The position numbers and the translations under genes are program-made. The notes below the pieces were generated by a model. That model ran no database searches. It was not told the origin of the DNA and saw only the letters and a program-made list of their open reading frames with translations. Positions 33,787 to 45,883 of a DNA stretch of 64,000 nt are shown here, in pieces (position 1 is the stretch's first letter; each line of letters opens with the position of its first letter). The stretch comes from Adineta steineri (Eukaryota; Rotifera; Eurotatoria; Adinetida; Adinetidae): contig CAJNOI010000084.1 in NCBI GenBank assembly GCA_905250115.1, positions 110,870 to 174,869 of the forward strand, read 5' to 3'.

Positions 33787-34847
33787 ATGTCATACGATTC
33801 GTCATCCCCACCATCACGTTCAACATCTTTATCAACCTCAACTACAGTTCCACCTCCAACATCATCATCATCAAATAATGTTGATGATTCGCCAAATTTA
33901 CCATCAATACCATTATCATCATCAACAGCAGGATATGATCCATTTTTTTCAACATTTGATGATGGTTGTTCAGCATATTCAACAAATAATAATAATATAA
34001 AAAAATCACAATTATCATCATTTGATCCAACAATATATCAAAATTCTTTTGCAAGTCATTTCTCTCCAACAGGTGTACCATATCCATTTTATTCTGATGC
34101 AACATCTTATTTTCAAAGTCAAGCCCGTACATATTCGGATTATCTATGTCAACCACCCTATCGTACATCAGGAACAAATAATACAATGGCAACAAATCCA
34201 ATATCAACATCGCCAACAAATACAAATAATACATCAACAAATTCATGGTATCAACCATCACATTGTCCAGATCCAAGATTTGCAAGTAAGATAAGACGAC
34301 AAAAAGAAAACTTGTAGTTTATTAAATATTATCTTTGAATATAGTGTCACGTTTATTAACTGGTCAAAATCCATCACAATATGATATGTATCAATCAGCG
34401 GCTGCTGCATCTTCGATGATGGTTGATCCATTAAAATCTGGTTATCATCCATTTGCTTTTGCACCAAAACGTAAACGTCGTGTTTTATTTTCACAACAAC
34501 AAGTTATGGAACTTGAAAAACGTTTTGATAAAAATCGTTATTTAAATGCTCAAGATCGTGATCAATTAGCTCATTCATTAAATTTATCATCAACACAAGT
34601 TAAAATTTGGTTTCAAAATCATCGATATAAAACAAAAAAAGCAACGAAAGAAAAAGGTGGAAATAATTGTGCTGATAGTGGTGATGAACAACCACCACCA
34701 ACAAATCCTCATCAACATCAGTCACAAATACAATCGAATATGTTTCATTCACAAGTACAAATTCCAGCAGCACATCAACGACTTCATCATGCACATCATT
34801 TACATCATCATTCATCACTACATTTACTTAAACATGAACCACGTTAA
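33787..34847 (+). CDS. NK2-class homeobox gene, Nkx2-1-type paralogue A
   Basis: Homeodomain transcription factor of 333 aa in two exons (33787-34285 and 34345-34847, phase 1). A 5' UTR intron is likely: donor ACACG/GTAAGTG near 33651 and acceptor TTTCAG ending at 33772. The N-terminal half is Ser/Asn/Pro-rich and ends [19 protein letters not shown], the counterpart of the WYGxxPDPRFxxxSR segment of vertebrate Nkx2-1. The homeodomain (about residues 205-265) starts [20 protein letters not shown] and has helix 3 [11 protein letters not shown], with Tyr54 diagnostic of the NK2 class. The C terminus is His/Gln-rich. No TN motif is visible and the homeodomain is more diverged than in paralogue B. 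It lies about 3.9 kb upstream of B on the same strand. Confidence 0.88.
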
Positions 34848-37800
34848 TTATAAACAAGAATTATTTGTCTCAAAAACTATTCTATTTTGATTCATTCTTC
34901 TTCTTCTTCTTCTTCTTTTTCTTTTTCTTTTTGTCGTGCAATTCCTTCTTATTGTTTTTTTTAGAAGAAAAAAAAAACCGTCTTTATCTAAGATTTCTTC
35001 TTATGCTTTTTTTTTCATTGGATAGAACTAATTCTATTTGCATGTTAAATTCAATCATCATCATCATCTTCGTTGTCGTCCGAGACCAAAACGGGCCCTA
35101 CTCTCAATGTCAGTTTGAAGTGGTGGACGCAGCTGGATAGAGACAACAAGTGGATGAAATGTTGGCACAACGACTAACTAAAAGCAGAGAGAAAAAAAAA
35201 TGTCATCTCTCAGGCATACATATATCGCCTATGTCAATATTTGATATATATATAACCAACTAAAAAAAAAGACCTTTTAAATAAATCACTGATGTCATAG
35301 TTTATACCATATATGAATTAAAGAACTAAATATTTATCGTGTTTTTCTTTTTGTCGAAAATGGTTTATTTTATTTTTCTTCATTCTATATAAATATACAT
35401 AAATCTAACTGCCTAGAGCATTTATTTTGAAAAAGAAAGACAAAGAAACACTTAAAACACAAGTAAACCAAAGTAAATTGAAAAGAAAAGAAAAGAGAAA
35501 AAGAAAAAGAATAAAGTCAAACAATAATTACAATAGATTTATTCAGAGATACAATAGAACGAACAAAAACGTTCAGGTTATATTTTTACTATCGTTAGCG
35601 GTGGTGGTGGTTGTTCACAGTTTTCTTTTTTTTTATTTTTTCTAGCGTTAATTAATTGCACAATACATTGATAGGTAGGTGGCATTATTTGCTCAAGTTT
35701 AAATGATCTGATTTACTTAATATACAGCGTGTTTATAAACGTAATTGTATTTAAAGAAACAGTGATAATTGAAGCTAGTTATCATAGTTTCCAAAATTTT
35801 ATAATAATAAGAAAAAAAAGCAATCGATTCAAGTATCTACTTGTTAAATATATTTCGTCGTCGTCATCCCATGGAGTGACGCAATCGTTATACACACGTG
35901 TCCATCGATCGATGCTAAGCCATTCGCAAAATATAGCGCACACGACGGGATATCGACGTTATAAGAAAATGAAAAGTGGCGCCCAACATATCTTTTAAAT
36001 GTACTGATTTTATATGTTGTCATACACGGAAATCGACTTGTTTGATTTGAACTCGGTATGAATGAGTGGGGCGGATTTATTGAATATGTCACATCAGACA
36101 AAAAGAAAGCGGATAGTTGAAGATGAAAACATGAAGATTTGTTTCAATCAAATAATATGTTAAATTAGTACACGTGCTTTTTTTCAGTTGTTTGAAATTG
36201 TATATAGAAAGTCGTATTATACATGTTTAATTGATTGAATAATATAATCAAGTTAATAATTCTCAGTTTTCTTTTTCTTTCTTTCTTTTTTTCTTCATCA
36301 TTAAAAATTTTTCAAGAGGACAAACATGATTATTTTTTCGAGTGAATTCTCTCCTATCGACAATCTAGCTATCTTGCCTATTAAACGATTAGGGAATCCA
36401 TCTCATCATATAATGACAAGTACCTTCTTCGTCTTCATTCGTTGTTTATTTGTCGACATATAATTAGTAGTTGAATGTTGCTTGTTGGATAAATGCGTGA
36501 AGACATAAGAGTACTTCTCACCTGTCCAGACTAAATACTCAACTGATTGGACTCATATCAATAACACATGAGAATGAGATAAATAATAAAACATCAGGTA
36601 TTTCAACGAAGAAAAAAAACCATATATGTATATATATATAATATATATAATTTGTAATTAGCGATTTTTTTGCCTGTGGAATTTTCGAGTGGGCATACTC
36701 GACAAAATAGTGCGTGTGTGTATGTCGAGGGAGCCAGATGATGATGATTTTTTTCTTTTTTTTCTTCGTATTTCCCTTCCGTCATCATCTCATGATTGGC
36801 TAGTGCTCTATCGGAAATTTCACTTCCGATATATAGGGCCTATGTTAGATGTGCGCCTTCTGCTCAATTACACGAGCGTCTAACAAACATTTGTTGCTTA
36901 CGTCAGATTTTTTTTTCTCTTACTTAAAAGCAAGTATACCGATAATGGATACCGCTATTGAATATATATATATAGATATACTCGAGAAAAGTCCTTCAAC
37001 ATCACCTGTGCAGACTTTTCTTTTATTCATTTAAAAATAAAACTAGGGTTTAAAATGATGCTAACTTGTTGTTTCATGCATAACAAACAAATGATGAAAT
37101 TTTGTTTTCCTCATCATTGACGTCATTAGGAAATTTTTACGAATAAATGATTTTTCACTAACTCTTGTGGAAAACAATTAGAGCCCATTGGATATATGTG
37201 TATATTCACATAATATGACGTTGAAGTGAAAAAAAAACTCAATGACATGTTGCTTATTAAAATGAGACATGTTGTTTCATATAAGAAAGAAATAGGAAAA
37301 ATTTTTATTTTTCTCATTGTATAGATAAATATGATATAATAATATATACAAAGCTCATTGACATATGTTATTTTTGTTAAACAGCTCAGTTATGACACGT
37401 GGATAATAATTATTATCAATAAGATGGCTAGAAAAAGATCGATGTTTCGAATAACATTTATTTACTTAAGTTAAATGATTATTTAATAGTGTATGAATTT
37501 GCATAATTGAATGTTTAAAAAATACGATATTTTATCTCAATGATATAAACGTTTCGATAATCGCAATATCTTTTTATTTGATTTATTAGTTATACTTTTG
37601 ATTAATTTTTTAAGAGTGTAGTAATTGCCCTCTGGTGTTCTCAATATGTTTATATATTAAATAAAAGATTTAATAGATCATTTAAACATTATTCTTCATT
37701 GACCAAAGGCAGACATTTATTTTATATTATTGACAAAACGATAAAATACTGATTGGGGAAATTTGACAACACAAAAATTCTGAACAAATCAAGACTAGAA

Positions 37801-38112
37801 ATATAATAATCTAAGGAAAATACATCATTTATGAATGAAGAAAACTATGTCATCAATAGCTATATTGATTTTTTTAGAAATTCTAAATCACAGAATTATT
37901 TTTCTTTCGAACTTTTTCATATTAATTCTCTATTTTATGATCAAATGTGGCATTTGTCTGAATGTACACAATTCAATTATCTCAATTCTTAATTGACAAG
38001 CGAATGGCGTCGACTGTTAATCACAATATCTATGCGTGTGTGTGTGTATGTGTAACTTTTTTATCGTTCATTTTCCTTCTTCATCTTTTTTTTGTATCGG
38101 AAAACAAGGCAA

Positions 38113-38157
38113 CCAATGAAACTTGTTCAATCCAGCCGTTCATTGAATGATGATTGG
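38113..38157. promoter_or_regulatory. inverted CCAAT pair upstream of Nkx2-1 paralogue B
   Basis: AACCAATGAA at 38111 and GATTGGTGG at 38152 face each other about 40 bp apart, roughly 570 bp before the start codon. It parallels the CCAAT pair upstream of paralogue A. Confidence 0.4.
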
Positions 38158-38407
38158 TGGAAAATAAAGAAAAAAGAAGAAGGAAAAGAAAAGAAATGAA
38201 CATAACTATTCTTTCTCCCACCCTCTCTCTCTTGTCAGTTTAATAATCCTCCACTTCGTCGTTGAAAAAACGCAACACCAGCCGAGAAAAGCACTTCTTA
38301 TATTCATCATCATTGTAGAAGACACTTCTGTCCCATTGAGTGCGTCAACTTCAAACGACGAAATAAAAAGCTCCCTTCTTCTTCTTTTTCTCTTACTTAA
38401 AAAAACA

Positions 38408-38430
38408 CATCATCATCATCATCATCATCT
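38408..38430 (+). repeat. (CAT)n microsatellite
   Basis: About seven CAT/ATC units in the probable 5' region of Nkx2-1 paralogue B. Confidence 0.8.
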
Positions 38431-38728
38431 TTTGTGCACTACTAGGTGAAGTGTTGTGTGGCTGCTTACATACATAGATACGTACATTTATACATACACA
38501 ATTGTTATTTTCTTTTCTTCTTATTTATTTATGGCACTCGTAGAAAAGACGAAGAAAAGAGCAGAAACCGATTAATAATAATATCTAGAAACATACTTTA
38601 ACTATCGACACAAGAGAGAAAAAAAAGAGGCACATCCGTCATCAACGATCACGAACTTTTTCTTCGTACTCTAGTTATTCCATTGAATGAGCCACTCATA
38701 AAAAAACTTCTTGTTCACTTTATTCGAC

Positions 38729-40030
38729 ATGGCAAAACAGGAACAAATCGATACTATTGCTTACTATAGTAATCAGTAAGTACTCTTTTATCTTTTTAAT
38801 TTATAAATATACAATTGTTTAATCTTCATTTTCAGAAGATTCTAAATATTATGTAAAGTCACTTGTTATAGAAAGATAAAACTATCGCAATTAGATAATT
38901 AGAAATAAAATATCTTCCAGAACGTTTACGAAATTGTATATTCAGTGTAATAGAAAGCATATTTTTTTGTTTTTATAAATAGTAGTTTTTTTTAAAATTA
39001 AAATAACAAAAATTTAAGAACGAACAATACGATAGGTATATATATATATATATTTTATTTATTGTTCGTTTTAGTCCAATAAAACGCAGTTCAACTCCTT
39101 CGTCAATGGTACCTTCAACAGCTATTAGTAATCCAGGCATGCCATTTAGTGTAACGGATATTCTTCAACCATTAGATGTTGATGCATCAACATCCTACAA
39201 ACGTTCACTTGAAATGGCGCATGCATTAGCTTCATCATCAGCCGTATATAATCCTCAACGTCCATCAACAAGTGTTACACCAGCTAGTCTTTGTAATCCA
39301 ACGTTTGGACCAACATCAGTACATAATAGTTATTATGGTCCCACTGCAACATCAACATCAGCATTTTCACCTAATAATCAATATTATGATTATAGTAGTA
39401 CACTTCAAAATGGTGGAAATACAAATTCCGTTACTGGACAATACTCACCAAGTTCATGTTGGTATGGATCAGCAGCAAGTACGAATATTTTGGTTTTTTA
39501 AACATTCGTTTAATAATAAAAATAAACATTATTCGTTTAGTGTCTCGATATTTAGTTGGTTCATCATCAGCTGTTGATAGTGCAGCATTAGCGGCAAGTG
39601 TTTATGGACATCATCAAGATCCAATGATGAAATCTGCCTATGCACAATTTCCATTTGTATCTCAAAAACGTAAACGACGTATATTATTTAATCAAGGACA
39701 AATCTATGAATTAGAACGACGTTTTAAACAACAAAAATATTTAAGTGCACCTGAACGTGAAAATCTTGCAAATATTCTTCAATTAACACCAACACAAGTT
39801 TGTTTTTTTCTTAATAATTCTTATATTCATTCGAAAAAAGAATATCTACGTATATATATATATTTTAGGTTAAAATATGGTTTCAAAATCATCGATATAA
39901 AACAAAAAAACAAGCAAAAGAACGTGAAAAACTTGATGCTAAACAATTTAGAAAAGATCATCATCACCATCACCATCATCCTCAACAATATCAACAACAA
40001 CAACAACAACAACAACATCAATTCAGATAG
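38729..40030 (+). CDS. Nkx2-1: NK2-class homeobox gene, Nkx2-1 orthologue (paralogue B)
   Basis: Homeodomain transcription factor of 289 aa in four exons: 38729-38775, 39075-39478, 39541-39797 and 39869-40030. Exon 2 carries [12 protein letters not shown], the TN (Eh1-like repressor) motif of Nkx2-1/scarecrow. It ends CWYGSAA, spliced in phase 1 to MSRYLVG, exactly the intron site used in paralogue A. The homeodomain starts [20 protein letters not shown], has [13 protein letters not shown] as in vertebrate Nkx2-1, and helix 3 [11 protein letters not shown] with Tyr54. An intron interrupts it between Gln44 and Val45, a position uninterrupted in paralogue A. The tail is a His run then a Gln run. 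Nkx2-1 acts in foregut, pharynx and anterior brain development in animals; the role here is inferred. Confidence 0.92.
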
Positions 40031-43000
40031 ACAATTTCATTTGTATTTTATGTATTTTATGTCCCGTGCAATATGCAAGCATTTTTTATTTGTATTATAT
40101 GCTTAGCACCGGTGGGACAAAAACACTTTCTTTTTTTTTTCTTTTGCATATACAACACAATTTATGTTGAGTCCGACAGTGATGAATATATATATTCATT
40201 TTTCTTTTGTGTATTGATCGGCCCATTTACTTTTCGTTTCTTTTTTTTGTCTTCTAATTCAAGAAAAATAAAATAAATATGTGATTGTCGATAATATTGA
40301 ATTTAACAAATTATAGATAATTACTCAAGTGATTTTCTGAGATTTTTAAGCATTTGTTTTTGTGCATACTCTAATGATTGACATACAAGAAATATCCTGT
40401 TATCTAATAATAAACAATCTACTTCGTACTTATGTAAACTTCAAGATACTTTCTACTGAAAGATACAATGTGTCCTTTGTTAGAATAGTACTCGAAAATA
40501 AAATGAGTGTATTTATGTTCTCCTTAATGTTTAGAGTAGTATATTAATAGAAACTAACTTCTGTACTTTTAATTAATTATCATATACTTAATAATAAAAA
40601 GATTTGATTTTTTTTTCTGAAATAATCGAAATATAAATTCAAAAGCTGATTTTTCAGATATTCATAGTTATTATAAGTATACGATGTATCATATTATAGA
40701 GAAAGCTCTCTGTAGTAGATATCGACGAAATTTTTCGAAAATATCAAGTCTACGAAAATGTTCACTACATGAAGATTGGGTATTTTCAAAATACGAAATT
40801 TTTTCGAAGACACCTATCTGTTTTCTATGTCACCCAAAGAGTAGTAATGATTATCATAATCATCAATATATTCTTCATATATTTTTAACAAAACATGCGT
40901 TAAATTAATTCCGATATAGATCGAAGATGAAATTTTAGAGTTGAAACTCTTGAACGAAGAATAGAAAATAATACTGTTACCACTGTTGAGTCCGGAATGA
41001 TTTTGACAAAAATTTAAATTTATCAGAAATTGTAAAAATTTAAAATGTTTATAAACCGGGTCGAAGTTGATAATTTGACAAGTCTAGAAATTCAAAGCTG
41101 TCTAAATGTCTACTATAAATTCGCGACAATAGTGCTTTTAAATTTGGTAAAGTCATATTCCACCATGAGGATGTTATATACTCATATTGACACTTAAAAT
41201 GATAAAGACAATTTAATTACTTTGGTTTAGTAATCAGATCAAAATTCGTAAACTGGTCAGATGCTTATACAATATACTCGCATTTATTTATCCAGTATTC
41301 GTTTATAATCGAGTGAATATTTATAAATCGTTCATATATTTATAAATCAGATGGATATTTATAAATGGACCGGATATATGAATCAAATTGGTATTTATAA
41401 ATCTTTCAAACTTTTATAAATCAAAAACAGATTTATAAATAGGCCCGATTTTTAAATACTAAAATATTTATAAATATTTTAAATTTTCGGTTGAAAAATT
41501 TATGATTTATAAATCGATTTATAAATAGCCTACTTTCGGACTCAACAGTGACTGTTACTCATATTTATCAAGAAAATATAACTTAAACATCATTTATTAA
41601 CACGTTTCTTCTTTTCGTTTTGATATAATATAAGATAAATAACTGTGTTGACAATTTTTAGAATCTTATTTGTAGATTAATTGAATTTATCTTTTGAATA
41701 TCAATTCTTTCAATTGTCATCAATTTGAAATTTCAGTTTATTTAATTAAAGAGTTGTTGAGAAATTTTAATATCAAAATAATTCTTAGCAGACGTCAGAA
41801 GCATAAACTTCTCTCTCTTCTCATGTCATACATGTCACGAACCTTTGAATCATTAAGATTTATGAAAAAAACATGTCGTTTTCAAAAAATCTCAGTAAAT
41901 ATTTAGACCGATAAAAATAACGACAGTTACGATGGCCTCCATCAGAACTAGGTAAAAATCGATTACTATTCTTCTAGTTGAAAACAATAATCGTTTGTCA
42001 TTCTTTCATATACTTCACAAAAATAATCACAGTGAACTTTTTCAACTATGATTAAAACATAATCAATATTAAAAAACGATTTTTACAATACATATGATGA
42101 TATTCAAATTTTCGATGTAAATATATTTGTCTTTTGAAAGAGAATTAATCTGTCTTTTATAAAACTTATCAGCTACACATTCCGGCATGTATGTCGTATA
42201 TAAATCCTGTCAGTATTTATTATGTTTTATGATCCCTGCTCTTAGCATGTTTTATGTTATGTACCATGGTAGACAAACATAAAATATTCATTTGATGATG
42301 TGGACATTGAAAAGTAAAGTTATATAATAATCATCCAACATTTATTCTCGAAAACAAATGAAAAATAGGCGGATTGTAGTTTTTTCATATAGAATTACGT
42401 TGAATGTACTTGTAATGTAATAAAAAAAAGACTAACGTAAACAATTCAATTCATATTACTTCACGCACTCATAAATAGTATGTAATTAAAAGTAAATTAG
42501 GTTTTTTTTCAATGAACCTTTTAGACGATTTTTAAAATTACCGTGTCTCTTGAATGAATGACAAAATAAAATATGAAGTAAGACAAAAAAATAAGCTGCT
42601 AAGTGAGCTATAAAAAAGATTACTGAATAATATCTTTTAAAGTTGTCTCTTCGATATCATTCAAATTAATTCACGAACGAAATTGAATATTCTGTCGATT
42701 TCTTAAATAATTAGTATTTATAAGTTTTTTTTTGTTTCAAACGTATTTCTTGAAACTTGAATGGTTTCCTTTTAGCCAAGCGTCTGTTACATAAATAGTA
42801 AAAGAAAATAATCAAAAGAAAACTCACAATTATTCATTCTAATAAACCCTACAAATGAATATTCTATTCATCCATTTACTTACTAGGCCAATAATTTTCT
42901 ACAAAATGTACATTAAAACACGTTTTGATATCTTCTATTTTTACTCATTAAATAATATGGAAGGTAATAGAAAATAATACACCTCCATGTATTTACAAAA

Positions 43001-43748
43001 GATTACGTGATCGTCGTTAATTTCTAGGTAAAAAATCGTGATAAAAACAAAAATATTTCAAATTATTTTCTTAGTAATTTTATATACATTAAGAATACCT
43101 TGAAAAATATAATTAAATCCATTTTTATTAGATATTGAATAGGAAAGAAAGATTATCTTCAAAAATCATGACATCTATTGATATCCGCGTAGAATTCTTA
43201 ATTTTTTTTCTTTTTTTTCTCACATCGGTCAACGTTCGTATATATATGTGTGTTGACCGAAGTGGTAGAAAGAACAATTTTAGGCTCGACCTACGTACAT
43301 GTGTATATATATATATGTATGAAAGAATGAAGAAAAAAAAAGAAAATGAGATTTTAGAGAAAGACAGATCAGTAATCGAACTCGTGCTGAATCTCGTACA
43401 GGTGAGATATAGATGAAAAATAAAAGAAGTATAGATGCTTTTCTATTATGACGTCAATGATGAAAGAACAGTTGTTTCTCTCTCACTTAATCTCGATAAC
43501 TGACAAGAAAGAAACACCATCTAATGAGCATACGTGTTCGGATCATACTACCTTCCTTCTTTTTTTTGTTGTCTCTATCATTCAAAGCTTGAATTGTTCG
43601 AGATTACAACATGAGTTCAGATTTCTTTTAAAAATCAATACATTTCTCCTTTTTTTTTCCTTTTTATTTGCTTTCTATATATATGTATATATACTTCTTT
43701 TTCTTTTTTTGTTGTTCAGATCATTTATTCCTTTGAATAGTACATCGT
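40031..43748. other. intergenic region downstream of the Nkx2-1 pair
   Basis: About 3.7 kb without a supported gene. It holds a 570-bp hAT-type element (40981-41550) and a perfect TGACGTCA at 43449-43456, about 290 bp before FAM43. An acceptor-like TTGTTCAG ends at 43719, just ahead of FAM43. Open frames at 43135-43771 are low-complexity and show no domain. Confidence 0.65.
40981..41550. mobile_element. non-autonomous hAT-type element, family C
   Basis: A 570-bp element bounded by CACTGTTGAGTCCGGA and TTCGGACTCAACAGTG, with a perfect 8-bp target duplication ACTGTTAC at 40973-40980 and 41551-41558. There is no coding potential. The right half (about 41280-41530) is full of TTTATAAAT-like units spaced irregularly, which may be an internal subrepeat array. 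Confidence 0.88.
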
Positions 43749-44619
43749 ATGAATCGATTGTTAGGCAATAAACGTCGAGCATCATTTGATGTTAACCAAC
43801 GGCCATTATCATTTAAAGTTTATTATTTAGGAAATGTAGCAACATCACTAACTCGAGGCGAAGGTTGTGCAGATCGACCAGCTAAACTTCTTTGGGATAT
43901 GCATGTAAAAAATCAAGGACGTTTAGGAAGAAAACTTCGTTTAACGGTTACAAATGCTGGTTTAGAAGCCGAAAGTTGTACGAAATTACTTACAACAAAT
44001 GATATTACACTTTATTCTACGAATCGTATCGCATATTATCTTGTTGCTAGTAAACTCAATCCAAAAATGTTTATTTGGGTTTATAGACATGTAAATATTC
44101 GATCAGGTCTAACGACAGAGGTATGATGAAAGTTTTAATAAAATACTTTTTTTCTTTATTTATTTTTCTCTTTAGCTTCGTTGTCATGCATGTTTGTGTC
44201 ACAGTGAAGATAATGCTAAATCTCTTGTTGATCTTCTTCATCATCATTTACAAGATTCTTTACGTGAATATGTACGTGAAAAACATCGTCGTCAAATAAC
44301 TCGATTATCTATATCATCATCATTAAATTTAACGAATTTAACAAGTGCAGACCAAACAATAAATGAACCACCTAAACGTTTATTGACTCGAAGTCAAGCA
44401 TCAAATTACCGACCATCATTAGCTCGATCAATGTCAAATATTGGTCTTGGTCGTATGGATGATATTGAAGAACATGATGATGAATTAAATAGTGAAACAA
44501 CAACTACGATGTCAACATCATCAACATCATCTATTGATTTAATTACATCAAAATTGACTGATTTAGAAACAGATAAAAGAATGAAGTTGTATGCACATGC
44601 TTTGTCTGATATTTTATGA
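43749..44619 (+). CDS. FAM43A: FAM43-family PTB-domain protein
   Basis: 271-aa protein in two exons (43749-44120 and 44176-44619). The N-terminal 160 residues form a PTB/PID-like domain: FKVYYLGNVATSLTRGEGC, LRLTVTNAGLEAES, ITLYSTNRIAYYLVA, MFIWVYRHV, then LRCHACLCHSEDNAKSLVDL. Order and spacing match vertebrate FAM43A/B, including WVYRH and LRCHA. The rest is Ser/Thr-rich and disordered (NLTNLTSADQ, SNIGLGRMDDIEEH). Vertebrate FAM43 genes are intronless, while this one has a 55-bp intron. A or B cannot be separated, as the family duplicated in vertebrates. Molecular role unknown; PTB domains usually bind NPxY peptides. Confidence 0.88.
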
Positions 44620-44867
44620 GAATAAATCCATAAGAAAATAAAATATTAGCAATCTCATTATCTCTTTTTCTTCTCTTTTTTTGTCTTACATATAGAAACT
44701 TAATCAACACTATAACCATCCCGATCTATTCATTTGATCGACGAGAACAAACATTAAAATCGTGCACACACAGCTGACATTTTTCTTCTTTTGTACATAT
44801 ATCTATATACTAGTGAAGAGCGATGAAGTGAACTAAATGTTTCGTTCATTTTCTTCTTTTTTTTTCT

Positions 44868-44888
44868 TCTTCTTCTTCTTCTTCCTCT
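44868..44888 (+). repeat. (TTC)n microsatellite
   Basis: Pyrimidine-rich TTC run in the 458-bp FAM43-MORN4 intergenic stretch; nothing else is recognised there except an acceptor-like TTGTAG (ends 45058) before MORN4. Confidence 0.7.
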
Positions 44889-45077
44889 TCTGCATTCACT
44901 GAACTTTCTTATGTACGTATAATATACATCCCTATTTGACTCTCAATCGATGGGCGTATATGATTGTGAACCCACATGTATTTTTCTTTTTCATTCTGCC
45001 AATTTACTGTTGAAATAGTAAAAAAATGAATATAAAATATAATTTTTATTCATTGTAGAAGAAAAAAAAAACGTAAT

Positions 45078-45644
45078 ATGCAAGGTACATTTCGATATCC
45101 TGATGGATCTGAATATACAGGTAAAAACAAATACACAGTTGAATCGATCGAAAAAGAAAGTTGTTTTATTTTTTTTCTTTAATTATTCAAAAAAAAGGTG
45201 AATGGAATGAAGATGGTCAAAGACATGGTTCTGGCCAATTAATATTTAACGATCAAGCTAAATATCGTGGTCGATTTGAAAATGGTCTTTTTTCTGGACT
45301 TGGTTCAATATCCTATCCCGATGGATCAAAGTAAGAATTAAATAACAAAATATTTATTATAACAAAAAAAAATTATTTCTTTTAGATATGATGGTGACTT
45401 TCTTCAAGGTCGATATCATGGTTTAGGTGTATTTACTCGATGTGATGGAATGAAATATGAAGGACAATTACAGGAAGGAAAAATTTTTGGTTTAGGTCTT
45501 TTAACCTTTGCTGATGGTTCACATGGTTTACCACGAAATGAAGGACATTTTGAAAATAATAAATTAGTACGACGTGAAAAATGTACAGATATTATACGTA
45601 AAGCTGTTGCATGTGCTGAACGTGCAAAATCACAACATGTTTGA
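45078..45644 (+). CDS. MORN4: MORN4 (retinophilin) orthologue
   Basis: 144 aa in three exons (45078-45120, 45198-45330, 45386-45644), nearly the same length as human MORN4. It has four MORN repeats: YPDGSEYTGEWNEDGQRHG, YRGRFENGLFSGLG, YDGDFLQGRYHGLG and YEGQLQEGKIFGLG. The family-specific C terminus follows, with LTFADGSHGLPRNEGHFENN, KLVRREKC and a basic-hydrophobic helix. MORN4 binds class III myosins and helps place them in actin protrusions and photoreceptors. The start codon lies 20 nt after a TTGTAG acceptor-like site. No neighbour is functionally linked. Confidence 0.95.
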
Positions 45645-45883
45645 GTTTTTTCTTTATCTTTTTTTGTTCAATTCTTTTTTTTTGTTTCGTGCAATAAATC
45701 TTGAAAAACTTAAATATATACAAACATTTTTATTTTATACATACACTCTCAATTATTATTGTCCTTCATTAACAAACAACGATTCGATCATGCGTACAGT
45801 CTATGTAGGTGTTCGATTGGAGGGTATATAAACTGTCTTGTATTTAATAAAAGTAACTGAGGAACCATAATTTTTATATATTC

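Larger units (their letters stand above)
34848..38728. other. intergenic region between the two Nkx2-1-type genes
   Basis: About 3.9 kb without a supported gene. It begins with the 3' UTR of paralogue A, with a (TTC)n run at 34895-34915. It includes a GC-richer stretch at 35860-36110, a CCAAT-type site (ATTGG, 36795), a perfect TGACGTCA at 37118-37125, (TA)n runs at 36621-36650 and a (CAT)n run at 38408-38430. A CCAAT/ATTGG pair lies at 38113-38157. Likely holds enhancers and the 5' UTR of paralogue B. Confidence 0.6.

Noticed and set aside
33842..34285. Minus-strand 147-codon open frame
   Set aside because: Antisense shadow of Nkx2-1 paralogue A exon 1, with biased Leu/Met/Asp content.
40684..40908. 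Short plus-strand frame after the Nkx2-1 pair
   Set aside because: 74 codons, no splice context, no recognisable features, and close to a transposable element.
43135..43771. Plus-strand open frames upstream of FAM43
   Set aside because: Low complexity (poly-Phe/Leu and Lys runs), overlapping the probable FAM43 promoter and 5' UTR; no family pattern.
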